Source: Diphasiastrum complanatum (lineage: Eukaryota > Streptophyta > Lycopodiopsida > Lycopodiales > Lycopodiaceae). Taken from it: a DNA stretch of 64,000 nucleotides. Position 1 is the stretch's first letter. Every line of letters begins with the position of its first letter. The position numbers were made by a program, and so were the translations under genes. The notes under the pieces were generated by a model. That model had not been told where the DNA came from, searched no databases, and worked only from the letters and a program-made list of their open reading frames with translations. Where the stretch lies: contig CM055100.1 of the NCBI GenBank assembly GCA_029204225.1, forward strand, positions 66,570,573-66,634,572. The letters run 5' to 3'. Positions 24,470 to 37,800 of the stretch are shown here, piece after piece.

Positions 24470-25600
24470 AATTCCATCAGAAAAACAGCAAAAGCATCTC
24501 TAGATGTATAGAAATAACTATCTGTCTTGGCATTTTGGCTAGGATCAAGATCAATCGAAGTTATTGCATGCAAGAATTGAAGACAGACAGGCAAACAGTT
24601 GAGGGAAGCCTTATTTGCATAATCCAATCAGACAATATTAAAAGTATCTTTGAATAACTACCTGTCTTGGAAGTTTGGCTGTGATCAAGATCATGTGTAG
24701 TTATTGCATGTGAAAAGCTTATTTGCAGAGTGGAGCTGTTGCATAATCCAATCAGACAATATTAAAAGTATCTTTGAATAACTACCTGTCTTGGAAGTTT
24801 GGCTGTGATCAAGATCATGTGTGGTTATTGCATGTGAAAAGTGAAAATAGGCGGGCAAACAGTTGAGGGAAGCCTTATTTGCAGAGTGGAGCTGTTGCAT
24901 AGTCCAACTGTTGCATAATCCAATCGGACAATATCAAAAGTATCTTTGAATAACCACCTGTCTTGGAAGTTTGGCAGTGATCAAGATCGTGTGTGGTTAT
25001 TGTATGTGAAAAGTGAAGATAGGCGGGCAAACAGTTGAGGGTTTGCAGATTGGAGCTGCTCCATGATATAATCAGACACCATTGAAAGCATCTTCAAATA
25101 ACTACCTGTTTTGGTATTTTGGCTAAGATAAAGATCAAGTATAGCTATTAAAAGCATCTTCAAATAACTACCTGTTGGTATTTTGGATAAGATCAACATC
25201 AAGTAGAGTTATTGCATTTAAAAAGTGAAGATAAGCAGGCAAACGCTTGAGGGAAGCCTTATTTGCAGAGTGGAGCTGCTGCCTAATCCAATCAGACAAC
25301 ATTAAAAGCATTTTATATAACTAACTGTCTTTTGTATACATCAAGATCAAGCGTAGTAAAAAGTGAAGATAGGCAGGCAAACAGTTGAGAGAAGCCTTGT
25401 TTGCGGAGTGGAGCTGTTGCATAATCCAATTAGACAACATCAAAAGCTTCCATAAAATCACTGGGGAATCCATTTACCCACAAAGTAAAAACATCCTTAG
25501 TTGCATAGAAAAGTCTCGGCAGTTTCGCTAAGATCAAGATCAGGTGTGGTTATTTGAGTGTAAAAGTTGAGACAGGCATAAGGACAGTTGATCTTGCCAT
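24470..25600 (+). repeat. tandem repeat array that grades into the PDC 5' leader
   Basis: About seven diverged and partly truncated copies of a unit near 120-160 bp. Landmarks are GATCAAGATCA with GGTTATTGCATG (24543, 24684, 24808, 24979, 25129, 25190, 25340 and 25531 regions), GGCAAACAGTTGAGGGAAGCC, GCAGAGTGGAGCTGTTGC and AATCCAATCAGACAA. The last and most diverged copy (25515-25590) reaches to within about 12 bp of the PDC start codon, so the gene's leader is itself a repeat unit. Confidence 0.8.
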
Positions 25601-25601
25601 T

Positions 25602-28600
25602 ATGGGGGAGAAGACATGGGATCGTACGCTTGGCAGGCACCTTGCTCGCAGGCTGTTGGAAATTGGAGCATGTGATGTATTCGGCGTGCCCGGGGATTTC
25701 AACCTGGTTCTTCTGGATCAGCTTATTGCAGAGCCAGGGCTTCGCTTCGTTGGTTGCTGCAACGAGCTCAACGCAGGGTACGCAGCAGACGGGTATGCCC
25801 GAGCAAAAGGCGTGGGAGCGTGTGTGGTGACCTTTACAGTAGGAGGCCTCAGCGTGCTGAATGCCATTGCAGGAGCTTACAGTGAAAGCCTGCCAGTGAT
25901 CTGCATTGTTGGTGGCCCCAATTCTAATGACTATGGCACCAACAGAATTCTGCACCATACCATTGGATTGCCAGATTTTAGCCAAGAGTTTCGCTGCTTT
26001 CAGACCGTCACAGCTGCGCAGGTGCATCACTCATCTTTCTTTTCGTGCATGCTGTGAAACCGACTCTTTCATGGAAAGCCTTTGTTTCGTATCTTTGTGA
26101 TGAAACTGAGATATGTTGTACCATATTGTGAATTTTCCCTGAAACCGACTCTTTCATGGAAAGTATTTGTTTCGTATCTCTGTGATGAAACTGAGAAATG
26201 TTGTACCCTATTGTGAATTTTCCCTGTTGCTCACTCATAAAAGTTTTGTAGGGATTCTCTGCTTCTTTGGAAACTGAAAACTGTTCTCCACATCTTGAAT
26301 CTCATCTTCTCACTCATTATAAGAAAACGTTCTTTTTTAATGCTAAGAATAGACGGCTCTCACAAAGCTGGTAAAGGACGAACCCTTTTGCCTTGGGTGG
26401 TTTATGGCTAATTTGTATACACGTTTTAGTATTAATTTGTTATATTTGTTTCAGCTTGATTAAGCCATGTTGTGAGATACTTACGCATCGTATCATGAAT
26501 TAATTTTGACAATAATTCGGAAACAGGCAGTGGTGAATAATACAGATGATGCTCAGGAACTTATAGATCATGCCATTTCCACGGCTTTGAAAGAGAGCAA
26601 ACCCGTCTACATCAGCATCAGCTGCAACCTTCCAGCAATCCCTCATCCCACTTTCAGCTTTGAGCCTGTTAAATATTCTATCGCCCGCAAGTGCGTAAAC
26701 TGTTTGCAAACTTCCAAATCTTATCATTTTATAAATTGTTTTTGTTTATATGTAGATGTTGCTAGTAGTAATAGTATTTTCTTACAGGAACGCATCAAAT
26801 GACATGAAATATTATGGATGGCTAATGGTTTGTGCTGAGCAGGTTAAGTAATCAGCAAAGCCTATGTGCAGCAGTGGAAGCTGCTGCTAACTTCCTAAAT
26901 GCAGCAGTGAAACCAGTTCTAGTTGGAGGACCGAAATTACGAGTTGCCAAAGCAGGTGCTGCTTTTATCCAGGTTGCTGAGGCATCTGGTTTCCCTGTTG
27001 CTGTTATGCCATCTGCAAAGGGGCAGGTTCCAGAAACGCTCCCTCGATTCATTGGAACCTATTGGGGCGCTATTAGCACGCCTTACTGCTGCGAGATTGT
27101 AGAATCAGCCGATGCCTATTTATTTGCAGGCCCAATATTTAATGATTATAGTTCAGTCGGGTATTCTTTGTTGGTAAAGAAGGAAAAGGCCATAATAGTC
27201 CAACCTGAAAGAGTGACAATTGGGAATGGGCCCGCTTTTGGGTGTGTACTCATGAAGGATTTCCTTGAAGCCCTGGCGAAGAAGCTAAGGAAAAACTCAG
27301 CGGCCTATGAAAACTTTTTAAGAATGTATCTTCCAATTGGAAGTTGTCTTGCAATGGCTGACAGCGAAGAGCCTTTGCAAGTAAAAGTCTTGTTTCAACA
27401 CATTCAGGTCAGTGTCCCTTGTTTGAGCTGATGGGCTTTTGGAGCTAGTTTCTTATTTTCATTTAGCAGGAAACATTTATGTTATTATTAGACTCAACTT
27501 TTTTGGTATTGTTCTTAGCCTTGGACATTAATATATGTATGTGCATTTTGAGATGATTCTGAGGTATTCTATAACTGGCATTTGGACATGCAGAAAATGC
27601 TGACAAGCAGCACTGCCGTTTTGGCCGAAACTGGAGATTCTTGGTTTAATTGTCAGAAGTTGAAGTTACCAGAAGGATGTGGGTATGTTTTGCACATCTG
27701 ATGAGGCTGAAATACAACAGTAATGCACGCTAGAACACAAATAGGTTATTGCTGTGCTTTTTATGACTGGATGAAGTTTTCTAGTTATATGCACAACTCC
27801 TTTTTCTCAAGCATACAGTTTTTGGCGAAATATGCTCAGTACCTGAATTTTACATTCAGTTCAAGATGTGTGGCTCAATTTGAGTGGTAACACTGAACAT
27901 TGCCATCTTATTAGTTGGTGCATTGCATGCCAATGTCAAATGTGGCTAATGGAGACACGTGCTAGTTAATTATTTACGGTACTTAGGTTTTTTGGGGGAG
28001 GGGAGGGGAAGAGCACAAACTGGCACAGGATTTAAGTGTTGCCTACGAATATAGATATGCTTATTTAGCACAATGATCCTGAAATCTCCCATGCAGCTAT
28101 GAATTTCAAATGCAGTATGGGTCAATAGGCTGGTCAGTGGGTGCACTGCTGGGATATGCACAGGCTGCTCCACAGAAGCGTGTCATTGCCTGCATTGGAG
28201 ATGGCAGTTTCCAGGTATATAAATCAAGTGGTGGTTTGAGCAGTATATTATTATTGTGTTATGGAGTATTCGTACATATCAACTTTCTCTGAAACACCAT
28301 GTAATAGAAAGTGTACAATGTGGCAACTAAAGCGAGTTTTGATGCATCGCTTTAAGCTTGAATATTTTTTTTATTTTCTTCTCCTTATCATGATTCGTTG
28401 TCTCTTTTACAATGTCTTTCTTGTTTTCTGCACCTCCTGTCCATTCTCTGTTCCAGTTTCAGACTAGTTATTATCAGTGCAATTATTTTGTAGTTGATTT
28501 CTAAGGTTTGGGCAATTGAGTTTGCCTGCCAATACTCAGGCCACTTCGAAAGCTTTTTTTGACTTCACACCGTATAAATCTGGTGTGGTATATTCTGCAG

Positions 28601-31502
28601 GATATATATCGCTAAAAAAAGATAAAGCTTTTTACTCAAGTTGGTGAAGTGATTGATTGAACTGATTGCTGAGGGATGTTGACGTCATTGATTACCCAGT
28701 GTAGACAATTGTACTCTTTACCCTATAAATGACTGCAAGCCAATCAATATACATGACAAGCACCAATTGAATGTATTGATTGCTTGTAGCAGACAATACA
28801 TCTCTTTATTTAGGGGATAGCCATGTGATTGAGCATACTATAGTGGTCAATGGGTGATTAGGATTCGGTGACCTTATGGATCATGATTGGTATTATAAAG
28901 TTTGGGTCTTAAACTGAAAATAAAGGTGCAATATTTTATGGGATAGAAAGTAGCCACTGTTATTGACCCGGCCAAGCATGCTATAGCTCAAAGAAAGAGG
29001 AGATTGAGAGCTTTAGGATGGTATATTAGCATGTCAAAAAGCAAGCCGATATCATGGAGGTTTTGTAGGCAATTTGTTGAGACTGAGGTTAGGAGAAATG
29101 TTGTGGCTACTATCTCCCAAATGGTCGTGAGTGGAGAACATCTCTCCTTGGTGATCATCCAATTCCTATCCGTAGTGGGATTTAAGTGGTAATTAGCTCT
29201 TGCTCCTTTCTCCTTGTTCCAGTTGGAGAACTCTTTTGCTAGTTGTTTTTGGCAACAATTGGTAGGGTGTAGGCAATCCCTTCCTCTCCTAGTTGGAAGC
29301 TCCAGCAATTTGCATGCAAGCTTGCTTGCCTGCTTTTGATGGTTCAATCTGAACATTTTCTCTTCCTGAAGATCCTAACCTTTTGTACTGTGCATTGTGA
29401 TTCTCAATTGTACTAAATATTTGGATTGATATTGCAGCTTTCTCTCGCCCGAGGGTTCCAACCACACCCATTGTAGGTACATTTTGTGTAATGGTATCAA
29501 TACATCTTCTACATTTGCTAGAGTATGAGTAGGAGAAGATACATTCGTTCCACCATTTATGCTTTTCGGTATTATCAACTTGTGGGATCACAAAGAATCA
29601 AACTTGGGTGGGCGAGCCCCCAACTCAAGCACGATACACCAACTCCATTCCACTATCTATAATATTGCATGATCTTTAATTTTTTTTTTTTGAGACTCCT
29701 CGTCCTTTGTCGATGAATTATGGATGGTGATTGAAGTTTTCCAATCTTTATTGTTGGAAAATTGCTCATTGTTTGTCTTTTATTCTCTATTTTGTGATTG
29801 TAAACCTGCGATTAAGTTGATAATGAGACATGAAGGAGAGAGACAAATGCACTACTCACTCTTGTTGATGGACTGCGTAGGAGAAGGTGATAGAGTGGAA
29901 CTTGGCTACCATTCTCCATCTTTTTTGGCTAAGATCAATAAAGTTTCAGATTTGTGATCAACCAATGTATGCTATACTATTGTTTGTACGTTGTGACACT
30001 TGTGCAACAAACCAAGGTATTCCCAATGCCCACACGGTCAACACATAAGCATCAACATCTAGGCAAATCATTTGAAAAAAAAAACCATAGGATCAAGAGG
30101 AGTATCGAAACAATGAGCATAGGCTGCAATAAAGCTTGTAACTTGCCAAAGTTTGAAGATGGATCTCATCCTCTAATATTACCTTATTATAGACAAGTAT
30201 ATCATCAATAAATTTGATGAAAAACTTGCCCATATAGTCATGGACATCGTTCATGAGCATCATGAATATGGCTGGTGCATTGGTTAGCCTAAACAACTCA
30301 AGCAAAAATTCATAATGCCCAGAATGGGTTCCAAAAGGCATTCTTATGGATGTCTTGTGTCAAATCCGTATCTAATGCTACCCACTTTCAAGATCTGTCT
30401 TATTGAAAATGGTTGCACCTTGCAACACATCTAGTAGATCATCAATCCTTGGCATTGGATATATATGCTTTACATTGATATTATTGAATCCCCTACAATC
30501 AACATACATATGAAAACTACCATTGTTTTTCTTAAGAACTGAAATAGGAGAGGTGAGGGTGAATAAGTAGGACGGAGATACCCCAACTCGAGGTATGTCC
30601 CCAACATCCTTTTGACTTGCTCCTCCTTTTTCAAGCTCATCCTACAAGGAGGCCTACGCACCGAAGTTGCTCGCGGTACGAGCTCAATAGGATGCTCAAC
30701 ATTCCTTGTAGTTGGGAACCATGCTGCATGTCATCAATTAACATGTGTTTAAAGTTAGCATGGATGGACTTCTCTAGCTCACTGCAGATATATGTGCCAT
30801 AGAAGATGCAAAAGTAGATGAAGTTGCTTGTGGATCATTAGTGAGTGGGCTTATTTGATTACTAACAAAACTAGAATCAACATTCACATAACACAAGCAC
30901 AAGCACTATAAGTCCATCTATGTTTTGCACATAAGAGGACTTTCAAGAGATGAAGGTCTCTGCCACTTTAAGACATGAGACATACCATGATGTCTATATA
31001 TATATGTTTATATATCAGACATGCGCATCCGGGCCGGGCGCGTCCGCGTCCGACCTCCGGGTGCAGGGTCGGACGTGTCCATTTTTTTTTAAAAACTTAA
31101 AAATACACTAAAAACAAGTTAAAAAAAAAAATTGCGCCCAGCCCAGACGCGTCCACCATCGGACGTGCCCCGAGCGCATCCACGCTTGGACGTATCCCTG
31201 GACACGCGTCCACGCTCTGGGCTCCCTACCTTAGAAATATATATATATATATATCAGACATGAGGGTCCGGGCCAAAGTGCCCGCGACGCCGGGACCCGG
31301 ACGCGGGGTCGGACGCGTCCTTTTTTTTTAATTTTTTTTTTTCAGACTGGACGCATCCAGCGTCCAGATGTGAACGAGTCCGGGCCTTGGACGCATTTTA
31401 AAAAAAAAAAAAAAAAGCAAAAACCCGTGGGCCCTGCGGACAGTCCGCAGAACCCGAGAGCAGGTAGAGGGCGGAAGAGGGAGAGTGTGGGAGAGCACAA
31501 AG

Positions 31503-31548
<46 letters not shown>

Positions 31549-31813
31549 GTTTGTGTGTGTGTGTGTGTGAGAAAATTGTGTGTGTGTGTGAAAATTGTGT
31601 GTTGATTTGTGTGCATTCAGTTGTGTGTGTGGTGATCTGTGTGTGTGAGAGAGAGAGGAAGAGACAAAGAGTGTGAGGAACGTAGAGAGAGAGGATTTGT
31701 GTGTGTGCACAATGTGTGTGTGTGAGTTTAGGATTTAGGTTCAAGGGTGCTTGGGTTTGGGGTTTAGGGTTTAGGGCGGGAGAGAGCTTGGATTTCCGTG
31801 ATTCTGTGTGTGC

Positions 31814-31876
<63 letters not shown>

Positions 31877-34800
31877 AGAGAGAGATGGCTGCTCGTCCCA
31901 TTTGGGATGAGGTGGAGGTCATGCCTGATAAAAAGTGGCGTTGCCCTTTTTGTAGAAAGTAGTTCACAAGGAACGCCTCTTGGGTTCGAGCACATTTGGG
32001 GGGGTTGCGAGTCCGACCCAGGGGGGGACGCTACGGGATCGGCATTTGTATGGTCATCCCCGCTGCGGAGAGGGCTCGCATTATGGAGACATATTCTGAG
32101 ACAGCTGCTGAGCCCGACGAGCCGTCCACAGATGTCGCAGACTCTATTTCTACTAGTGCACCCACTTCCACCGACCCTGCCATTGGTACCCCCAGTGCCA
32201 CTGCCCCCACCGTCGCATCTGCACCCGCCACCGCTGCTGCATCCGCAACCGCCCCCGCCCTCGCCACCGCCTCCGCCTCCGCCTCCGCCCCCCCGCCAGT
32301 ACTCCCCATGGATCCACGGCCTCCACTGCTGCACCTACGCCTCTGCCATCACCGTCAGATCTGCACGGCCCGTCCACATCCTCCGCTTCCGCACCTGCAC
32401 CTATGCCACCACCTCCACATCCGCATCGTCCATCCGCATCCTCCCAGCCATCCACATCCCGAGGCACTAGACAGATGTCCATGCCGGGATCTTTCAGAGA
32501 GGGGCAGCACAGAGAGGCCACCAGGACCATAGCACAGATGTTCTATGACCTGAACCTCCCCTATATCATGGCATCATCCCGCATCTTTCGAGAGGCTGTC
32601 TCGAAAGTTGCAGTCTGCGGGCCCGGCTACACACCACCCACAGCCAACGCACTACGAGGCCCTTTGGTCCAGGACCGGGTTGCATCATTCATAGAGAGAC
32701 TGGCCGCACTGCACGAGGCTTGGGATAGATACGGCTGTTGCATCATGGCTGATGGGTGGACTGATCGTTGCAGACGTCCACTCATCAACGTGATTGTTTC
32801 CAGTTGTTACGGTTCCATGTTCTTGCGCAGCATCGACACCTCCGAGGTAGGGAGAGTGCATTCGGCCGAGTACATTTACAACATCATTCGCGCGGCGATA
32901 GAGGAGGTCGGGCCACAGCGCGTTGTCCAGGTATAATATTCTTTCATTAGTTGCTTGCTCATTTGCTGCTTGATGTTGATACAATAGTTCTGTGTAGTTT
33001 TCGATTGATTGCAATGTGTTTCTCGAGCTGTGAACTGATCGTGTGAACGTATCGCAAAAGGTTGTGACGGACAATGCGTCCAACTGCCGCGGTATGGGGG
33101 AGCTTCTTATGGCAGACTACCCCTCCATTGTCTGGACTCCATGCGCCGCATACTCACTGGACGTCCTCCTGCATTCCATCGGGTGCCTGCCTTTTGTCAG
33201 TGACATTCTCACGAGGGCACTTGTGGTCGTGGACTTCGTCACACGCAAGCGCCGCATGACGGCACTTTTTCGCACATTCAGCAGGTAACCTGCCACTTAA
33301 TTTTTGGCTCGTTCAAGATGCTCTTTTTTTTTTGCTCGTTTCATGTGTGCCTCTCATTCCGTTTGTCAATGCAGGCTCGACTTGAAGAAGCCCGCTCTGT
33401 AATAGCTCCTAACACCACAGTAGGGCAAACAATAACTGATCCACCCAACCTTGCCTACTCCCTGATATAGAGTAAGCCCCTCCTAGCCCAGTGTGAGGAC
33501 TGGTAGCATGCTACTGCCAAGTGTCGGCCACGTGGCACTGACTTGGCCGACTGCACGTCGGGACCCAACTGGGGGCCCTATCCTGTTGACAGGGTCCCTA
33601 GGCTGTGTTAGGCCCGCCATAGCTATGGACCGTGCTGGGCACACTACTCACACTGTCTTGCCCTGTTGGTCATGTACGCTGGACACGACCCTGACTGTGG
33701 TATCTGACCTATCTGTGTTCTCTAGGGTTCGGCACTGGTTATGAGCTCGTAACACTCCCTCCCCCTTAAGAACCGTCTTGGTCCTCTAAGACAAAGTCTG
33801 GAAAAATCTTGCGAAGGACGCTGCCTCTTTCCCAAGTGGCATTCTCAACAGGCTGATCATTCCACTTAACCAGATATTCTTGGTATAGAGTATGACAAGT
33901 CTGCGTCTCTCTACTATCAAGAATCTCCTCTGGTTCATGTGGAGGTTGTTGAGGATCCAATGGGAGAACTAGAACACTGTCCCCTACCAGATTGTCTGAT
34001 CTGGTTAAGGCTTTTCGTAACTGACTTACATGAAAGACTGGAAAAACCTTACTGCTGTGTGGGAGTTCTAGTTCATAGGTGACCTCGCCTAGTCTCCTAC
34101 TGATGGTAAAGGGACCACAATACCTTGGAGACAACTTAGCACACACTCCTGATTTGAGGGTTTTAGAGTCAACTGGGACTCTCAAGTAGACTTTCTCACC
34201 AGTGGAGAACTGCACATCCCGTCTGTGTGGATCTGCATAATGCCTGGCTCGATCCTGGGATTGTCTAATGCTACGCTTAGCATGTTCTATCATCTGGTTT
34301 AGGTCTTCTAAAAAGTTTCTGGCTGCTTCAACTTTTTCTTGTTTAAACCCTACAGCTGTGGGTGAGCGTGGCTGAAAACCGTACATCAGCATAAATGGGC
34401 TGTATCCCGTAGCTGAATGTTTGGTACTGTTGTAAGCAAACTCTAATATCGAGAGATACTCCTCCCAATTAGTCTGCTTCTTGCTGACGTATGCACGAAG
34501 CATATCCTCCAGCACTTGATTTACCCTTTCTGTTTGACCGTCCGTCTGTGGATGGTCGGTGGTACTCATATTAAGTTTAGTATGGAGATGATGGAATACT
34601 GCCCTCTAAAAATTCCCAGTAAACTTACTGTCCCGGTCGCTGACTATGCCGGAAGGTAGACCGTACAATTTAAATAGCCCGTCTACAAACAACCTCGCTA
34701 ACTCTGGAGCTCTAACGGTTGTTTTGGTCGGAATAAAATGAGCCATTTTGGTCAGACGGTCAACTGTGACTCATATAGCGTCATTACCCTTTTGGGTTTT

Positions 34801-37800
34801 AGGCAGGCCTACATAAAATCCATGGAGATACTCTCCCATTTACTAGCTGGTATTTCTAAGGGATGCAACAACCCTCCTACCTTTAAACGCTCTGCTTTAT
34901 TTACTTGACATTTCTGGCAACTGGTTACATACTGGTGGACGTCCTTTTTCATACTAGGCCAGAAAAATTGCCTACGAAGAAGCTCATAGGTCTTCTGTAT
35001 GTCTGGGTGTCCCGCGCTAGGATTGTCATGACATTCATATAGGACCTGCTGCCTATAATCCTCTGAATTGGGGACACATGCTGAAGAGTAATGCCCATTT
35101 TACCCCTTTTGGCTGTTAAGTTGTACATAACTCATGGGGCATGTTTTAATTAAATGCATGAGACCCCCCTTTTGTTAAGTTATGTAAATTAGTGCAAGTG
35201 GCCCACTTGGCCAAGGAGCTCACTCCTATGGTTAACACCTAGACTTTCCATGCATGTAAAGGAGGTGCTTGCCTCACAAGGGATTTGGAGGACCCACGCC
35301 CTCCTCTCTCTCTCTAGCAATTCATTTCTTCTTGAGACTTTTGAGTTTGTGAGATGCTCATGCAATTCTCCTTGTGTGTTATATTTCCATAGCCAAGTTT
35401 TCTCAAGCTTTCATAGTTGATCTAGCATTTGAGTTAAGATACTCCATAGCTAGGTCTTGTAAATCTTCATGGTATCAGAGCAGGTTGTCTAGCCTGTGAG
35501 TCTGAGAGTGAGAGAAACTTCAGTGCTTAGATTCTTGAGAAGATTCTTATCTTCTACAAGCACCTCAATCTTGAAAGAGGGAGCATTTGATCTACAGGTG
35601 TCAGATCAGGTGGAGTCTTGCACTGTTGGAGAGCTATTGGCAAGGGGAGTGGGATGATCCAAAAACTTTCTAAATCTGGCTAAGTTTTGGTGAGTCTTTC
35701 TGGAGGAGCTTACACAAAAGTAGGGCGCACTTTCTGTAGGGGCTTCTGGTTTCTGTTCCAGTGGAGCCTAGTGCTTGTGCTAGTGAGGCCACACCAAGTG
35801 GCAAAGACAAAAGCAAAAGCTGAAGGGTTGCCTTGAAGTGGCTACATACCCTAGTTTGGGGTTAAACCCTTGTTGCTGGAAGCTGTTCTTTTCTGATCTC
35901 TTTCAAGTTGAGCTTCTGTTTTAAGCACAGATTTTAGCATGGCAAGTCTTGGGGAGAGTTTGCTGGGTGAATCTAGCAAACTAGATGGCACAAACTACAG
36001 AGTGTGGAAGTTCAAGATAGCCAATATCTTGATGGATAAGAATTGCTGGGAGGTCATGACAGGTACAGAACCTGTACCAACATCTGATCCTGAATTGAAG
36101 GACTACATGAACAGGAGACATAAAGCTCATAGGATAATCAATCTTTCTGTCAAGGACAATATTATTCCTCACATTTGCAATGCAAGGGATGCAGCTGATG
36201 CTTGGACAATTCTGAAGTCTATGTTTGAAACAGTGGATTCAGCCAAGCTAGTGTATTTGCAAAACAGGTTACATACTCTCAAGATGGAAGCAGGTGCAAC
36301 AATTGGTGATCATATTGCAAAGGTCAAGGACCTATTGGATCAGCTTGCTTCAGTTGGAGAGAAAGTAAGTGACAGGAGTATTGTTCCCATAGTCTTGAAC
36401 AACTTGTCATTCAACTATCAAGACTATGTGATGTCCCTTTCTACTAGGGAGAAACTCCTAACCTTTGGGGAGTTATGTGGTCTTCTTTTACAGGAGGAGA
36501 TGAGAAGGAAGAATCTTTCTGAAAGGGAAGATAATCCAGAGCTTGCATTTGCTTCTAAGAAGAAGCAAAACTTTCAGAACAAAGGCAAAGGCAAAAAGAA
36601 GAACTCAAAGCAAAGCTTGGAGCAGCAGGTGTCCAAGTTACAGGTTGGAGATGAGTCAAGCACCAATTCCTCATCTACACCCAAGAGGAAGGGCAACTGC
36701 AACTATTGTGGTAAGTATGGGCATTTTGCTTTTGAATGCAGGAAGAAGCAAAGTGATCAGAAGAAGGGAAAGAACCAGCAGAGTCACTTTGTTGACAAAG
36801 TTGCAGAGGAGGAGCAATCTGGTGTGCTTGAGCTATTCACCGCAGCCCTATCATCTGAATCCACATTTGGTGGATGGTACATTGATTCTGGAGCCTCAAA
36901 GCACATGACACCTCATAGAGATTGGTTCAGCACCTATGAGGAGACAGAAGATGGCCAGCATGTTTGCCTTGGAGATAATTCTACACGTATGGTGAGGGGC
37001 AAAGGTACAGTTGCAATACAGCTATCATCAGGTGAGGTGAAGGAAATTAAAAGTGTGTTGCATGTACCAGGGTTGGCTAAGAACTTGTTATCTGTTGGTG
37101 CCATTACCAAACAGAACATGGTGGTAGAGTTTAATGATTCTAAATGTTTGGTAAAAGACAAAGAGAAGAACTTCAAAGTGGTAGCCAAGGGAATGCAAGA
37201 AGGAGGTCTTTACAAGCTTTTCACAACCATTCCTAGCCAAGAGGCCTTGTCTGCAAGAGATACTAATCGGGACAAGCTTTGGCATGAGAGATATGGTCAT
37301 TTGAGTTACAAAAGTTTGCAAGTTTTGAACAGGCACAAAATGGTAGTAGATCTTCCTAGCATTAAGTCTTCTTCAGATACATGTGAGGCTTGTGCATTAG
37401 GGAAGCAACAGAGGAAAAAGTTTCCAAAGGAGAAAGCTACCAGGGCCAAGGGCATTCTTGAACTTGTGCATTCAAATTTATGTGGTCCCATGCAGGTCAA
37501 ATCAGCAGGGGGGGCATACTATCTCATGACCTTCGTAGATGATTTCTCTCGGAAGGTATGGGTCTATTTTCTGAAACTGAAATCTGAAGCGTTCAAATAC
37601 TTCAAACAGTGGAAAGCTATGGTGGAAAACCACACAGGAAAGAGGTTAAAGATTCTCAGGTCAGATAAGGGTGGTGAGTATATTTCTGATGAGTTCAAAG
37701 ATCTTTGCAAAGCATGTGGGATAAAGAGACAGTTTACTGCTCCACATACACCGTAGCAAAACGGCGTGGCTGAGCGGAAAAACAGGTCTATAGTTGAGTG

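Larger units (their letters stand above)
30996..33398 (+). mobile_element. hAT-type DNA transposon A, 5' part
   Basis: Left end is a 0.4-kb subterminal zone (31018-31390) packed with GC-rich GGACGCGTCC-like palindromes and two copies of the phrase TATATATCAGACATG followed by GGTCCGGGCC-like DNA, about 228 bp apart. Then a GA/GT-rich leader with a TTTAGGG pair (31760-31775), and the transposase gene from 31885. Coding ends abruptly at 33398, exactly where the gypsy LTR begins. A small block with the same GGACGCGTCC palindromes at 41428-41490 is probably this element's far end. Confidence 0.75.

Noticed and set aside
25554-25601. Upstream extension of the PDC reading frame before ATG 25602
   Set aside because: It starts at a non-ATG codon, lies in the tandem-repeat leader and has no similarity to PDC N-termini.
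31750-31780. Telomere-like TTTAGGG repeats
   Set aside because: Only about two units in the leader of a transposon; not an interstitial telomere tract.
31771-32470. Gly-rich and Pro-rich ORFs on both strands of hAT A
   Set aside because: They are shadow frames of the Pro/Ala linker of the transposase and of the GA repeat.
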